DNA from: Litorimonas cladophorae
Lineage (GTDB): Bacteria; Pseudomonadota; Alphaproteobacteria; Caulobacterales; Maricaulaceae
DNA: 64,000 nt
Direction: 5' to 3'
Assembly: GCF_014652455.1 (NCBI RefSeq)
Contig: NZ_BMYV01000001.1
Span: 806,001 to 870,000 of the forward strand
Part shown: in pieces, positions 45,659-54,723 of the stretch
Position numbering within the stretch: the stretch's first letter is position 1
Layout: every line of letters begins with the position of its first letter
The notes under the pieces: model-generated
Databases searched by the model: none
The model's input: only the letters and a program-made list of their open reading frames with translations
What the model was told of the DNA's origin: nothing
Program-made: the position numbers and the translations under genes

Positions 45659-45670
45659 ATCCCTGCAAGA

Positions 45671-47923
45671 TCAGAAGCTGTATTTTACAGCAATACCGTA
45701 ATTACGTGGCGCGCCTCTAAAGGTATTGTACCCAATAAAACCAAACCCTGAAACTGCGTAGTCTGAGTCGGTTAGATTTCGCCCCCAAACACCTAGATCC
45801 ACGCCGTTTTTAAAATGTAAATAGGCACCCCCATCAACGATTTCATATCCAGTTTGGCGGCGATCGTCGCGCCCTTCCGCATCCAGATAAAAAGCGCTTT
45901 GATACTTCCCGTTCCCTTCTATGGAGGCACTTAAGGCGTCATTGAGTGCCCACTCATAGCGAGCGGAAAATACAGTCGAAACATCCGACGCAAATGGTAA
46001 AGGGTTTCCATCAAAGGTTTCAGCATTTTGGGGTACGGCGGGATTTTCGTTTTGCGCAATCTCTGTTTCCAAAAGCGTCAACCCCGCAAATAGATCCAGG
46101 CCAGCCAAGGGCGACCATGTAATATCAGCTTCTAAACCATATGATGTGGCTTCATCTAAATTGGACAGAGAGTTTGACGTAAACGAACCCCCATCGCCTG
46201 TGGTAAACGGTACAAAAATACGGGCCTGCGGCTTGTCGTAAAATTGGTAAAATGTGGCAACATTAGCCCGAATGTTTTCACGCGAAAATTTCAAACCGAA
46301 TTCAAAAGCATCGACGGTTTCCGCTCCGAACAGCCCCTCATCACTGAAGTGCGTTGAATTATTGATAACTTCACCGTTGAAACCACCGCTTTTAAAGCCA
46401 TTGGAATAAGAACCGTAAATCAATGTGTTATCTGCTAAAGTATAATTCACGCCCAAATTGCCAGATAGCCGGGTGTCAGTGATTTTATTCCCACCGCTAG
46501 CGAGACCTAGTCCATCACGATTGTTAAGCGCTGTGACGCCATCATCAAAAATGTGGCGCCCTTCGCCACTCGCCTTTACGGTTTCATATGAGAGGCGAGC
46601 GCCGACGACGAGGTCTATTTGCGGCGTGATTTTGACCGTATTATAACTAAATAATGCAGCTGTTTTGCGAGATTGCGTGATGACTGACTGCAGCGTGGTA
46701 GCAGTTGCTTCGGAAGCGGGTGCCGGCCCTGCACGGCCAGGGGCGCCCACATAGCGACATGTCCCGAGTAGTGTATCAGGGTTCAGAACGCCGCACCAAA
46801 TAAGGTAGTCTTGATCGAAGTCTTCAGCCTCTAAATATAGTCCCGCCATTAGCTCCGAGGTATCCGAGACATAGCTCAATCGCAGCTCTTCGCTAAATTG
46901 GGCAAAATCACGGTCATAGGCGAGATTAGCATTCAGGCTTGCGACGTCAAAAGGAGCTGGTGTCCCGTCAAAGTCAAAACCGTATTCCTGGTTATATCCC
47001 TCAAAGGCTGTGTGTGAAACGAGAGCTAAATCGCCGAAGTTACGGGTAATATTGACAGAGCCGCCAAAGAACTCATTGTCTGTGTCCTGGACGCCGTCGT
47101 CACCAATTGAAATTTCGTGATCCGCGAGATTAAGGCTATCATTAAGTGGGGACTGATTGATCCCGTTATCTTCCGCGTAATGTACATTGAAAAGAATTTC
47201 GGTTGTCGGCGAAGCTTGGAGGTGGCCAATTGCTCGAAGCCCAAATTCATCGCGTTTTCCGCCCGCATCCTTAGGTTCTGTAACAGTTGCGTTTGTATCA
47301 ACATTTCTCAACGTGGCGTCCTGCGCCAAATACCGTCCGGCAATACGAAGAGAGAAAGTATCACTGACGGGAAGCGTCTTTGCCCCGGTCAAGTTAAAGC
47401 GGTTGAACCGTCCATATTCTGCACCCAGATATCCGCTTGGCTGATCCCCAGGCAGAACGGAATTAAAATTGATAGCTCCGCTAGATGCATTTCGACCATA
47501 AAGCGTCCCCTGCGGCCCCTTCAGGACTTCAGCTCGATCGATGTCAAAGAGTAGAGGGCTCGTCTGCACATTCGTGGCTTGATAAGTCCCATCCACGTAA
47601 ATCGCGGCGGCTGTTGGTGTGAGCGCTTGATGGTCTACCGCACCAATCCCGCGAATTTGGAAGGCGATTTGACTCCCGTTTGCCACAGCTGCCTGTAAAC
47701 CATTTACATGCTGAGAGAGCTCTTCCGCGCCGTCAAAATCAGAGAGGGTATTTCCGTCTATAACGCTAACGCTGAGGCCTAGCTGTTGGGATGTTTTCTC
47801 AATTTTTGTCGCTGTGACAACAATTTCATCCTGCTGGCTTTGTGCGAAAGCAGAAAACCCTGTAAAAACGGTGAGGCATGATGAGGTCAAAAGCCCGACG
47901 AACAATTTGTGTGAAAACGGCAT
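45671..47923 (-). CDS. TonB-dependent outer-membrane receptor
   Basis: The 750-residue protein has a signal peptide (about 1-27, ending SAFAQS) and a TonB-box-like start DEIVVTATKIEKTSQQLG. The plug domain (about 40-160) contains DRAEVLKGPQGTLYGRNASSGAIN, and a 22-strand barrel ends in Phe (YGIAVKYSF). It imports a large or scarce nutrient with TonB energy. The sequence is typical of the receptors in carbohydrate- and siderophore-using marine alphaproteobacteria; the ligand is unknown. It stands alone. The 337 nt before it (47924-48260) are AT-rich with an 8-bp CAGTTTTT/AAAAACTG inverted repeat and no gene. Confidence 0.93.
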   Translation of the reverse strand: MPFSHKLFVGLLTSSCLTVFTGFSAFAQSQQDEIVVTATKIEKTSQQLGLSVSVIDGNTLSDFDGAEELSQHVNGLQAAVANGSQIAFQIRGIGAVDHQALTPTAAAIYVDGTYQATNVQTSPLLFDIDRAEVLKGPQGTLYGRNASSGAINFNSVLPGDQPSGYLGAEYGRFNRFNLTGAKTLPVSDTFSLRIAGRYLAQDATLRNVDTNATVTEPKDAGGKRDEFGLRAIGHLQASPTTEILFNVHYAEDNGINQSPLNDSLNLADHEISIGDDGVQDTDNEFFGGSVNITRNFGDLALVSHTAFEGYNQEYGFDFDGTPAPFDVASLNANLAYDRDFAQFSEELRLSYVSDTSELMAGLYLEAEDFDQDYLIWCGVLNPDTLLGTCRYVGAPGRAGPAPASEATATTLQSVITQSRKTAALFSYNTVKITPQIDLVVGARLSYETVKASGEGRHIFDDGVTALNNRDGLGLASGGNKITDTRLSGNLGVNYTLADNTLIYGSYSNGFKSGGFNGEVINNSTHFSDEGLFGAETVDAFEFGLKFSRENIRANVATFYQFYDKPQARIFVPFTTGDGGSFTSNSLSNLDEATSYGLEADITWSPLAGLDLFAGLTLLETEIAQNENPAVPQNAETFDGNPLPFASDVSTVFSARYEWALNDALSASIEGNGKYQSAFYLDAEGRDDRRQTGYEIVDGGAYLHFKNGVDLGVWGRNLTDSDYAVSGFGFIGYNTFRGAPRNYGIAVKYSF

Positions 47924-48314
47924 AATTCCTGATCAAAAAAACGCTTCTAAAAGCTAAGAAACGCGCGTCGGTATAGAAATTTTTCGTCAACTCAATAGGT
48001 AAAATGACGCGTTTCGAAAATCCTAATTCCGATTGAAAAAATGAAATATTGGGTTGTCATTTCAGTAACATTAAGGCGCTCCAACACATAGATTCAGTAC
48101 TCTTTATAAAGACAACCTTCGAACAGTTTTTTCTTAAGAGGCGAACATCGAATTTTTAAAAACTGCTCCACAATAAAATAGCTCATTGCATCTAGTTTCT
48201 CGTTTGTTTTCAATGAATTGCATTTTTGTCAGAGAGATGCATCCCCGCCCTCTCATTTGCGTGGCATTTTAAGATGGTCTTCTTTCAACGGGCGGTCATG
48301 TGCACATTGACAAA

Positions 48315-48402
48315 GTGCAGTTCTGTTTATTGGGGATCAAAAATTGGGCGAAGCTAGCCCATTTTTCGATACTCATTTGCTAACAGCAAAACAGAATTGC
48401 AC
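48315..48402 (+). mobile_element. MITE-like palindromic element, copy 1
   Basis: This 88-bp element has 14-bp terminal inverted repeats, GTGCAGTTCTGTTT at the left and AAACAGAATTGCAC at the right, with one mismatch. An internal stem is formed by AATTGGGC and GCCCATTT. It interrupts repeat copy B at the point matching 7360-7370 in copy A. No coding capacity and no obvious target duplication are seen. Confidence 0.8.
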
Positions 48403-48511
48403 GGACCGGAAAGAAGCGACGCTTGTCATTGGGAGAGATCGGGTAATGTCGGTCAATCTGGGTGGCCTAACGCGAGCTGATTACCCCACGACTGGGTTGT
48501 TCGGCCGATTC

Positions 48512-48598
48512 GTGCATTTCTGTTTTCACAAAAAATAGAACCATCGAAAAATGGGCAGCCTTGGCCCAATTTTCGATTCCGAATAAACAGAATTGCAC
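48512..48598 (-). mobile_element. MITE-like palindromic element, copy 2 (opposite orientation)
   Basis: This 87-bp element has the ends GTGCATTTCTGTTT and AAACAGAATTGCAC. Its reverse complement aligns with copy 1 along most of the left half, including the inner AAAATTGGGC...GCCCATTTTTCGAT hairpin, so it is the same family inserted in the other direction. It interrupts repeat copy B at the point matching 7471-7474 in copy A. Confidence 0.8.
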
Positions 48599-48850
48599 CA
48601 GGAAAAAGGCGTCGTCGCGAGTGTCCCTTCGGGGTCGAAAACCAAAACCAAGCTTTTTCCAGTTCCGCTGGACCCTAGAATACACTCGCGAACATCCCGT
48701 CACTCGGGACATTTTTCCAACGAAGACAGCAGAGACTAAGAGATACAAGAGGCCAAACAAACTAGCGGCTTCTGAGGAGATCGGCTCATCCGCCTGAGAA
48801 TTGAGCGTCGCGCATAGGTCGGCCACTGCCGTTCAATTCAACCTTGACTC

Positions 48851-49267
48851 ATGGGTGAATATACCTTGGATGTAGGCATGTCGCTTCAATACCGTACGCG
48901 TAAGGTTGTCAAACCCGCTGACTTGAACTCTCGGAATACTTTATTTGGGGGGCGCTTACTCGAATGGATAGATGAGGAATGCGGAGTCTATGCCGCCTGC
49001 CAGATGGGCACGCAGACCTTAGTTACCAAATCTATGTCCGCCACCAATTTTCTCGCCCCAGCAGTTCAAGGGGACGTGGTTGAGATCGGCGTCGAAACGG
49101 TAGGCGTTAGTCACACGACAATTACTGTTGAATGTCATGTCCGCATCAAACAAACGCATCAGGAAATTGTCAGCATTGACCAAATAGTTTTCGTCAATGT
49201 CGATGATGATGGTCGCCCTGTACGACACGGGCGTTACGCCGACTGGAAAGCGACTCACCAGACGTGA
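48851..49267 (+). CDS. Acyl-CoA thioesterase (hotdog fold, YciA-like)
   Basis: The 138-residue protein has the BACH/YciA-type hotdog signature VVKPADLNSRNTLFGGRLLEWIDEECGVYAA followed by VTKSMSATNFLAPAVQGDVVEIGVETV. Asn, Gly-Gly and Asp positions of the active site are present. It should hydrolyse acyl-CoA thioesters in the cytoplasm. The true start could be ATG 48851 or the internal Met at 48878. The stop lies 7 nt from the end of the convergent DUF1593 lipoprotein gene. Confidence 0.88.
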   Translation: MGEYTLDVGMSLQYRTRKVVKPADLNSRNTLFGGRLLEWIDEECGVYAACQMGTQTLVTKSMSATNFLAPAVQGDVVEIGVETVGVSHTTITVECHVRIKQTHQEIVSIDQIVFVNVDDDGRPVRHGRYADWKATHQT

Positions 49268-49273
49268 GCCACC

Positions 49274-50761
49274 CTACTCGGCTTCTACTGTGACAATTAT
49301 CCGCGCGTAACGTGTCAAAGGTGGCGTCCCGCGATCTGTCACTTTCAGAATGATATGACCTGTCTGCGTTTCGCTTAGGGTTGGGGCGGTCACAAAGGTT
49401 TCGCTAATGACCCCGTCTGCCTCAATGCCAAAGGGTGTCTCTAACGTCCCGGCTTCGGGATAATTGAACCAGTGATAGCTCAAACTATCCCCGTCTGGGT
49501 CTACGCTATTGGACGCATCCAAGCGGAAGACTTCGCCTGATGCGACGCTGAAGGTTTTCGGACCTTTGATCTTGGGAAGGGGCGGATGATTGGCTTCGGC
49601 ATAGGTGGAAACCGTCCAGTCCATGCGCGCGGCAAAATCGTTCTGAACAGCATCACGCCAGCGCCAAAGCGTGACGCGATTACCGTCAAAGGTCTCTTTG
49701 CTTTTCTCTATGACGCGTCCGAAATCACTCGGTTTCCATGGGGTATATTTGTCACTTGCATTGGTCCAGATCGGACGCGGTTCTGCCAGGACGGGCACAC
49801 CGCCTGTGAACCCATCGGGATCAATATCTTCCAGCGCCGGCGTTGCAAGGGCGTAACGTCCGCCCCACCCGCCCCAATTGGGATGCTCGGGCGCATTCAG
49901 CCCGTTCGGAATAAGCGAGAGATAAGCAGGGGTATCACCCTCATACCCATAGGCCGTATCTGGGTATTTGGTACCCAGAGGACCGTGGCCTTGCTGAATA
50001 TTTTCCGCAAACCAAGTATTTTTGATGGAGTCGGAATATCCTGGAATGAAAGTCGAAATCCCCATCCATGTTCCATTTCCATAGCCGCCAGGGCTCACAA
50101 TATAGAAGATATCGGGAAATTCTTTGCGTATCCAGATTGCGCTATCGTCTTGATCGCTGATTGTGTAAACGCGCAACTTATCTGTCAGACGCTTCTCGTC
50201 TTCTGGTGTGCGCGTTGATCGGATTTTATAAAGCGCCTGAGCCAGCGTATTTGGCCCACCCCAAACAGAGACCCATAGCGGGCGATCATCCTCGGCTTCT
50301 AAGGCCGCGATGATCCAATCGGACCCCTCCGTATCTTTCCCCTCTCCGACACCAAAGAGGCCATATTCTGCCGAGCCCGATTTCACGAGAGCGCCTAATG
50401 TTTCGGGCGCAGGAAAATCTGGGTCATGTTGCGTCAATGTTTGGTGCACATCGCGATATGCTGAAAGGATCTCATGGATCGACTCTGGGCGAATTTCCGC
50501 TTTCTGATGGACAGAAGTTGTCGCAATGATCCCTTCAATATCAATGTCATTTGCATAGAGGAACAACCGAACGAAAGACTGCGCATCATCAGGGTCCGCT
50601 TCGATATCAGACAGCACGATCAGGCGGTTTTTTTCGATCTCTTTTGGCGGCATCAAGGATAGCGCTGAGGGGTTCGGGTCTTCGGCGCCAACTTGTACTG
50701 TAGCAGGCGCGCAGGCACTTAGCGCTAGAAGTGACGATCCAATGGCGAAGCCTATTTTCAT
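49274..50761 (-). CDS. DUF1593 lipoprotein (nucleoside hydrolase-like, Sde182-type)
   Basis: The 495-residue protein has a lipobox (LLALSAC near 12-18). The main domain is DUF1593: NRLIVLSDIEADPDDAQSFVRLFLYANDIDIEGIIATTS carries the DxDxDD-type calcium/ribose motif of nucleoside hydrolases, and LWVSVWGGPNTLAQALY follows. A C-terminal Ig-like domain (about 400-495, FRLDASNSVDPDGDSLSYHWF) completes the Sde182 architecture described as cellulose-binding. Its substrate may be a nucleoside or glycan; this is not settled. Confidence 0.88.
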   Translation of the reverse strand: MKIGFAIGSSLLALSACAPATVQVGAEDPNPSALSLMPPKEIEKNRLIVLSDIEADPDDAQSFVRLFLYANDIDIEGIIATTSVHQKAEIRPESIHEILSAYRDVHQTLTQHDPDFPAPETLGALVKSGSAEYGLFGVGEGKDTEGSDWIIAALEAEDDRPLWVSVWGGPNTLAQALYKIRSTRTPEDEKRLTDKLRVYTISDQDDSAIWIRKEFPDIFYIVSPGGYGNGTWMGISTFIPGYSDSIKNTWFAENIQQGHGPLGTKYPDTAYGYEGDTPAYLSLIPNGLNAPEHPNWGGWGGRYALATPALEDIDPDGFTGGVPVLAEPRPIWTNASDKYTPWKPSDFGRVIEKSKETFDGNRVTLWRWRDAVQNDFAARMDWTVSTYAEANHPPLPKIKGPKTFSVASGEVFRLDASNSVDPDGDSLSYHWFNYPEAGTLETPFGIEADGVISETFVTAPTLSETQTGHIILKVTDRGTPPLTRYARIIVTVEAE

Positions 50762-50910
50762 GAATTTCTCCCAAAATTGCGCGGGATTGCCTCACGCTCA
50801 CATCTTTGTCAGATATCAGGCGAAGTTTGACAAGTCAGTTTGCCAAGCGTCTGCGCTCAGGCCGCCTAGACCATAGCCAAGCGGCGACGTTGCCTCTATG
50901 TTCTTTCCCA

Positions 50911-53265
50911 ATGTCCAAACCTGATTCCTTCACGCCCGCGCCGCCTCCACCGTCTGGTCGGTCAATATCGCAAATGGCGATGCCGACGCGGCCCGGTGCG
51001 CCCGCAGCTGGGGCTTACCTGGAGGGGTTGAACCCAGAGCAGAGGGACGCTGTCGTTTCCGTCGAAGGACCGCTCTTAGTCTTGGCGGGAGCGGGTACAG
51101 GCAAGACCCGCGTCTTAACGTGTCGCCTCGCCCATATCCTTAACAATGGCATGGCCTACCCGTCGCAAATCCTGTCAGTGACTTTCACGAATAAGGCCGC
51201 GCGCGAAATGCGCCATCGGGTGTCCGAGTTGTTGGGTCAAACGACGGAAGGCTTGCCGTGGCTCGGCACGTTTCATTCGATTGCAGCCAAGATCCTACGC
51301 ATTCATGCAGAGCTCGTCGGATTGAAATCCAACTTCACCATCCTTGATACCGATGATCAAATCCGTTTGCTCAAGCAGATTATCAAAGCCGAAAATATCG
51401 ATGATAAGAAATGGACCGCGCGGTACATGGCATCCCTGATTGATGCATGGAAGAACAAAGGCTTGACGCCAGGAAAATGCGACCCGAGCGAGAAATATAA
51501 GTTCGCTGAAGGCAAAGGTCTGATCATTTATAAGACCTATCAGGATCGCTTGAAGGTACTGAACGCTGCCGATTTTGGCGATTTGCTGCTACATAATCTA
51601 ACGATTTTTCAGAACAATCCTGATGTGCTCGCACGCTATCACGCCAAGTTCAGATATATTCTAGTCGACGAGTATCAGGACACGAACGTCTGCCAATATC
51701 TCTGGCTGCGGCTGCTCGCCCAAGGGTCGAACAACGTGTGCGTCGTCGGGGATGATGACCAATCCATCTATGGTTGGCGCGGTGCCGAAGTGGACAATAT
51801 CCTACGCTTCGAAAGCGATTTTCCTGGCGCGAAGGTCATTCGATTGGAACGGAATTACCGCTCCACGGAGCATATTTTGGCCGCTGCCTCCGGCTTGATA
51901 TCCTCCAACAAAGACCGACTCGGCAAAACGCTTTGGACAGAAGATGACGGGGGTCACAAGGTCAGCGTAACGGGTGTTTGGGATGCCCCCGCCGAAGCTC
52001 GAATTATCAGCACTGACATCGAAAATTGGTATTCCAAAGGGCGTAAATATTCCGATGTCGCGATCCTTGTCCGCGCCTCTCGTCAAATGCGGAGTTTCGA
52101 AGAACGCTTCATTCAAATCGGATTGCCTTACAAAGTTATCGGCGGACCAAGGTTTTTCGAACGCCAAGAAATTCGTGATGCCCATGCCTACATGCGGCTG
52201 CTCGTTAACGATACGGATGACTTGGCTTTTGAACGCGTCGTCAACACGCCGAAACGTGGCATTGGTGCCACCTCAATACAGAAGCTTCAACGCGCGGCCC
52301 GCAGTATGGGTGTCTCGCTGGAGACCGCAACGAGAGAACTGACGAAGACGGACGAGATTCGCGGCAAGGCCCGCTCGTCGCTTCGGGCATTCTGTCTCGA
52401 CTTGGACCGCTGGCGCGCAATGCAGGGCACGATGAGACATACAAATCTTGCTGAGCAAATCCTCGATGAATCAGGTTACACACAGATGTGGCGAGACAAT
52501 AAAGACGCGAAATCTGCCGGCCGTTTGGAGAACCTCAAAGAACTTATTCAAGCGATGAATGAATTTGATACGCTGCCCGCCTATCTGGAACACATCAGCC
52601 TCGTGATGGATGTCGATAAGAGCAATGGCGTCGAAGAAGACCAAGTCTCTCTCATGACGCTGCATTCCGCGAAGGGCCTAGAGTTTCCGCTCGTCTTTCT
52701 GCCAGGTTGGGAAGAAGGCATGTTCCCCTCGCAAAAGTCCATGGACGAAAGCGGCATGGCGGGATTGGAAGAAGAACGCCGCCTCGCCTATGTAGGCATC
52801 ACCCGCGCCCGCGAGCAAGCTAAGATCTATTTCGCGGCCAACCGTCAAGTTTATGGTAGCTGGCAATCATCCCTGCCCTCGCGCTTTATCGATGAGCTCC
52901 CGCCGGCTCACGTGGAAGCCGCCAGTGAATCAGGATTACATGATAGCGGCGCGGTTGCCGAACGTGTAGCCAGCAGTTTTGCCCGAAGTTTCGAGGAGAA
53001 TAAATCAGGTCCCGTTTCCCCTGGCTGGCAACGTTTTCAACAAAACAAGACGAAGAGTTTTGGACGCGCGCCAAAGGATATCGAAGGGCACGCCGTACGC
53101 CGTCCCGCAAAGGGGAAATCGTCAAATTACAATAAGGGCGACCGCGTGTTTCATCAAAAATTTGGATATGGCCTTGTTACGGAAACTGACGGCACGAAAC
53201 TAACTGTTGCTTTTGAGAAAGCTGGCGAGAAAAAGGTCTTGGACGGCTTCGTCGAACGCGCCTAG
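50911..53265 (+). CDS. uvrD: UvrD/PcrA-type DNA helicase
   Basis: The 784-residue protein from ATG 50911 (MSKPDSFTPA) is a superfamily 1A 3'-5' helicase for nucleotide-excision and mismatch repair. Motif Ia region is LAGAGTGKTRVLTCR (Walker A), then VDEYQDTN (Walker B), GDDDQSIYGWRGA, RLERNYRS, LMTLHSAKGLEFPLVF and VGITRAR. A C-terminal Tudor-like domain (about 735-784, GDRVFHQKFGYGLVTETDG) fits UvrD/PcrA. An in-frame ATG at 50806 is upstream but unlikely. A lipoprotein gene follows after 9 nt. Confidence 0.96.
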   Translation: MSKPDSFTPAPPPPSGRSISQMAMPTRPGAPAAGAYLEGLNPEQRDAVVSVEGPLLVLAGAGTGKTRVLTCRLAHILNNGMAYPSQILSVTFTNKAAREMRHRVSELLGQTTEGLPWLGTFHSIAAKILRIHAELVGLKSNFTILDTDDQIRLLKQIIKAENIDDKKWTARYMASLIDAWKNKGLTPGKCDPSEKYKFAEGKGLIIYKTYQDRLKVLNAADFGDLLLHNLTIFQNNPDVLARYHAKFRYILVDEYQDTNVCQYLWLRLLAQGSNNVCVVGDDDQSIYGWRGAEVDNILRFESDFPGAKVIRLERNYRSTEHILAAASGLISSNKDRLGKTLWTEDDGGHKVSVTGVWDAPAEARIISTDIENWYSKGRKYSDVAILVRASRQMRSFEERFIQIGLPYKVIGGPRFFERQEIRDAHAYMRLLVNDTDDLAFERVVNTPKRGIGATSIQKLQRAARSMGVSLETATRELTKTDEIRGKARSSLRAFCLDLDRWRAMQGTMRHTNLAEQILDESGYTQMWRDNKDAKSAGRLENLKELIQAMNEFDTLPAYLEHISLVMDVDKSNGVEEDQVSLMTLHSAKGLEFPLVFLPGWEEGMFPSQKSMDESGMAGLEEERRLAYVGITRAREQAKIYFAANRQVYGSWQSSLPSRFIDELPPAHVEAASESGLHDSGAVAERVASSFARSFEENKSGPVSPGWQRFQQNKTKSFGRAPKDIEGHAVRRPAKGKSSNYNKGDRVFHQKFGYGLVTETDGTKLTVAFEKAGEKKVLDGFVERA

Positions 53266-53274
53266 GTAGATTAT

Positions 53275-54723
53275 ATGTTACGTTTCTGCTTCCTATTTTT
53301 CGTCACGCTTTTTCTGTCAGGCTGCTCTACGACAGGCTTCAACGTGTTGGACATTAACACCTTAGAGTCCGATCGAAACGATAGCGGGTCGTTTCGGGGA
53401 TTAGAACGTATCGCCGAGCGCGCACCCGATGACGCCAGCAAAATCCGCGTGAACATCATCTACCTTCACGGTATCGGATATGTTGAAAATCCGGATGATG
53501 CGCCCCTGGCCAACGCCTTTATTTCAGGCGTGGCCGATGCCTATAACAAACAAGTCGAAGAGAAAGCTGTCGCCAGCCAATGCGGACGCGACGATGATAA
53601 TGAGAATGTAAAACTGTCTAATTCGATCATGATTACGGACACAAAGACACGCGACTATCGGACGACGCTGCCGGGTTCCAACCTTCAACTCACCGATTTA
53701 GCTTGTATGGATCGCCAAGTTCTTCAGGTCGGCGGAAACATTGAATATGTGATTTACCGCGTTTTTTGGGATGATATTTTTTGGGAAAGTTTGCAAGCCC
53801 CCCACGTCGGACAGGATGCGCTTGGCGCGACGAAGGGTGGAAAACTTGCCCTTCAACGTCGAAAATATAATGGGCAACTAAAGGATAAATTGGTCAATTA
53901 CGGGTTCTCCGATGCCGTTCTTTATCTGGGGCCCGCAGGTGAACAAATCCGCGATGCCGTCCGCGGCGCGATGTGCAGTGCGGCACTCGATGCCTCAGGC
54001 TATGGTTTTGAAGACCAAGGTGTCCGGGTCAACCACATCGACATTTGCCAAATTGCAGCGCTGGAAGATATCGAAACGGACCCCTTCGCCTTTGTCACAG
54101 AGTCCCTAGGATCAAAGATTGCTTTTGACATTATGCGCGACGCGATGACGGACGGCCGCGGGAACATTTACGATACCATGATTAAAGGCACACAGTTTTT
54201 TATGCTGGCCAACCAAATCCCCTTGCTAAGCCTCTCCGATATAACAGAAACCGAGCGCGTTGTTCCCGAGCCCTATTCAGATGACGAACGCCCGACCATC
54301 ATCGCAATGTCAGAAATCAACGACTTTCTGACATATGAACTGGTCCCATTCTATCGCAACCTATTGAGCCGTAGCCAACGCAGCCTCGATGGCCAAATTG
54401 ACATGTCTCAAGATTCTGAACGCGCAAAGTTGATCGATTTACTAGGCTTCAACGTTATTGACATGCGTGTCGAATTTGCGGGACCTGTCTTTCCCTTTAT
54501 CGGCGGTTTTGTTGATCCCCTTTTTGCCCATAATGGACATGTGCGTCAGCCAGAACTCATCGCCTATATATTATGTGGCGCTCAAAACGGTCAGTTGAAC
54601 GTCGAAGGATGTCGCGGATTGAGCAGCCCGAATTTGGTTGGGAAGAACCTCAAACGAACATTGGCTGCCGACCCGCCTCTGCCGTCGCCAAAGGGCGAAG
54701 CCGCCGCAAGGAGTGGTTCCTGA
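53275..54723 (+). CDS. Lipoprotein with alpha/beta-hydrolase-like features
   Basis: The 482-residue protein has a lipobox (LFLSGC near 12-17). NIIYLHGIGYV resembles the oxyanion-hole strand of alpha/beta hydrolases, and VTESLGSKIAFDIM near 285 resembles a nucleophile elbow with Ser. Later LFAHNGHVRQP might hold the His. This suggests a membrane-anchored serine hydrolase, by pattern only. The C-terminus (PKGEAAARSGS) is low in complexity. Its TGA overlaps the prmA ATG, so the genes are coupled. Confidence 0.6.
   Translation: MLRFCFLFFVTLFLSGCSTTGFNVLDINTLESDRNDSGSFRGLERIAERAPDDASKIRVNIIYLHGIGYVENPDDAPLANAFISGVADAYNKQVEEKAVASQCGRDDDNENVKLSNSIMITDTKTRDYRTTLPGSNLQLTDLACMDRQVLQVGGNIEYVIYRVFWDDIFWESLQAPHVGQDALGATKGGKLALQRRKYNGQLKDKLVNYGFSDAVLYLGPAGEQIRDAVRGAMCSAALDASGYGFEDQGVRVNHIDICQIAALEDIETDPFAFVTESLGSKIAFDIMRDAMTDGRGNIYDTMIKGTQFFMLANQIPLLSLSDITETERVVPEPYSDDERPTIIAMSEINDFLTYELVPFYRNLLSRSQRSLDGQIDMSQDSERAKLIDLLGFNVIDMRVEFAGPVFPFIGGFVDPLFAHNGHVRQPELIAYILCGAQNGQLNVEGCRGLSSPNLVGKNLKRTLAADPPLPSPKGEAAARSGS

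Larger units (their letters stand above)
48261..48699. repeat. Dispersed structured repeat, copy B (interrupted by two palindromic elements)
   Basis: After removal of the two insertions the remaining ~264 bp align with 7313-7571 over the full length. Its right stem is longer than in copy A: TCGCGAGTGT (48615-48624) pairs with ACACTCGCGA (48682-48691) and encloses CCC-TTCG-GGG and CCAG-TTCCG-CTGG hairpins. The loops differ from copy A but the stems are kept. It fills most of the gap between the TonB receptor and the thioesterase gene; no protein gene is supported in it. Confidence 0.8.

Noticed and set aside
48467-48826. 119-codon minus-strand ORF in repeat copy B
   Set aside because: It runs through a palindromic insertion and the structured part of the repeat; there is no conserved counterpart of this length in copy A.
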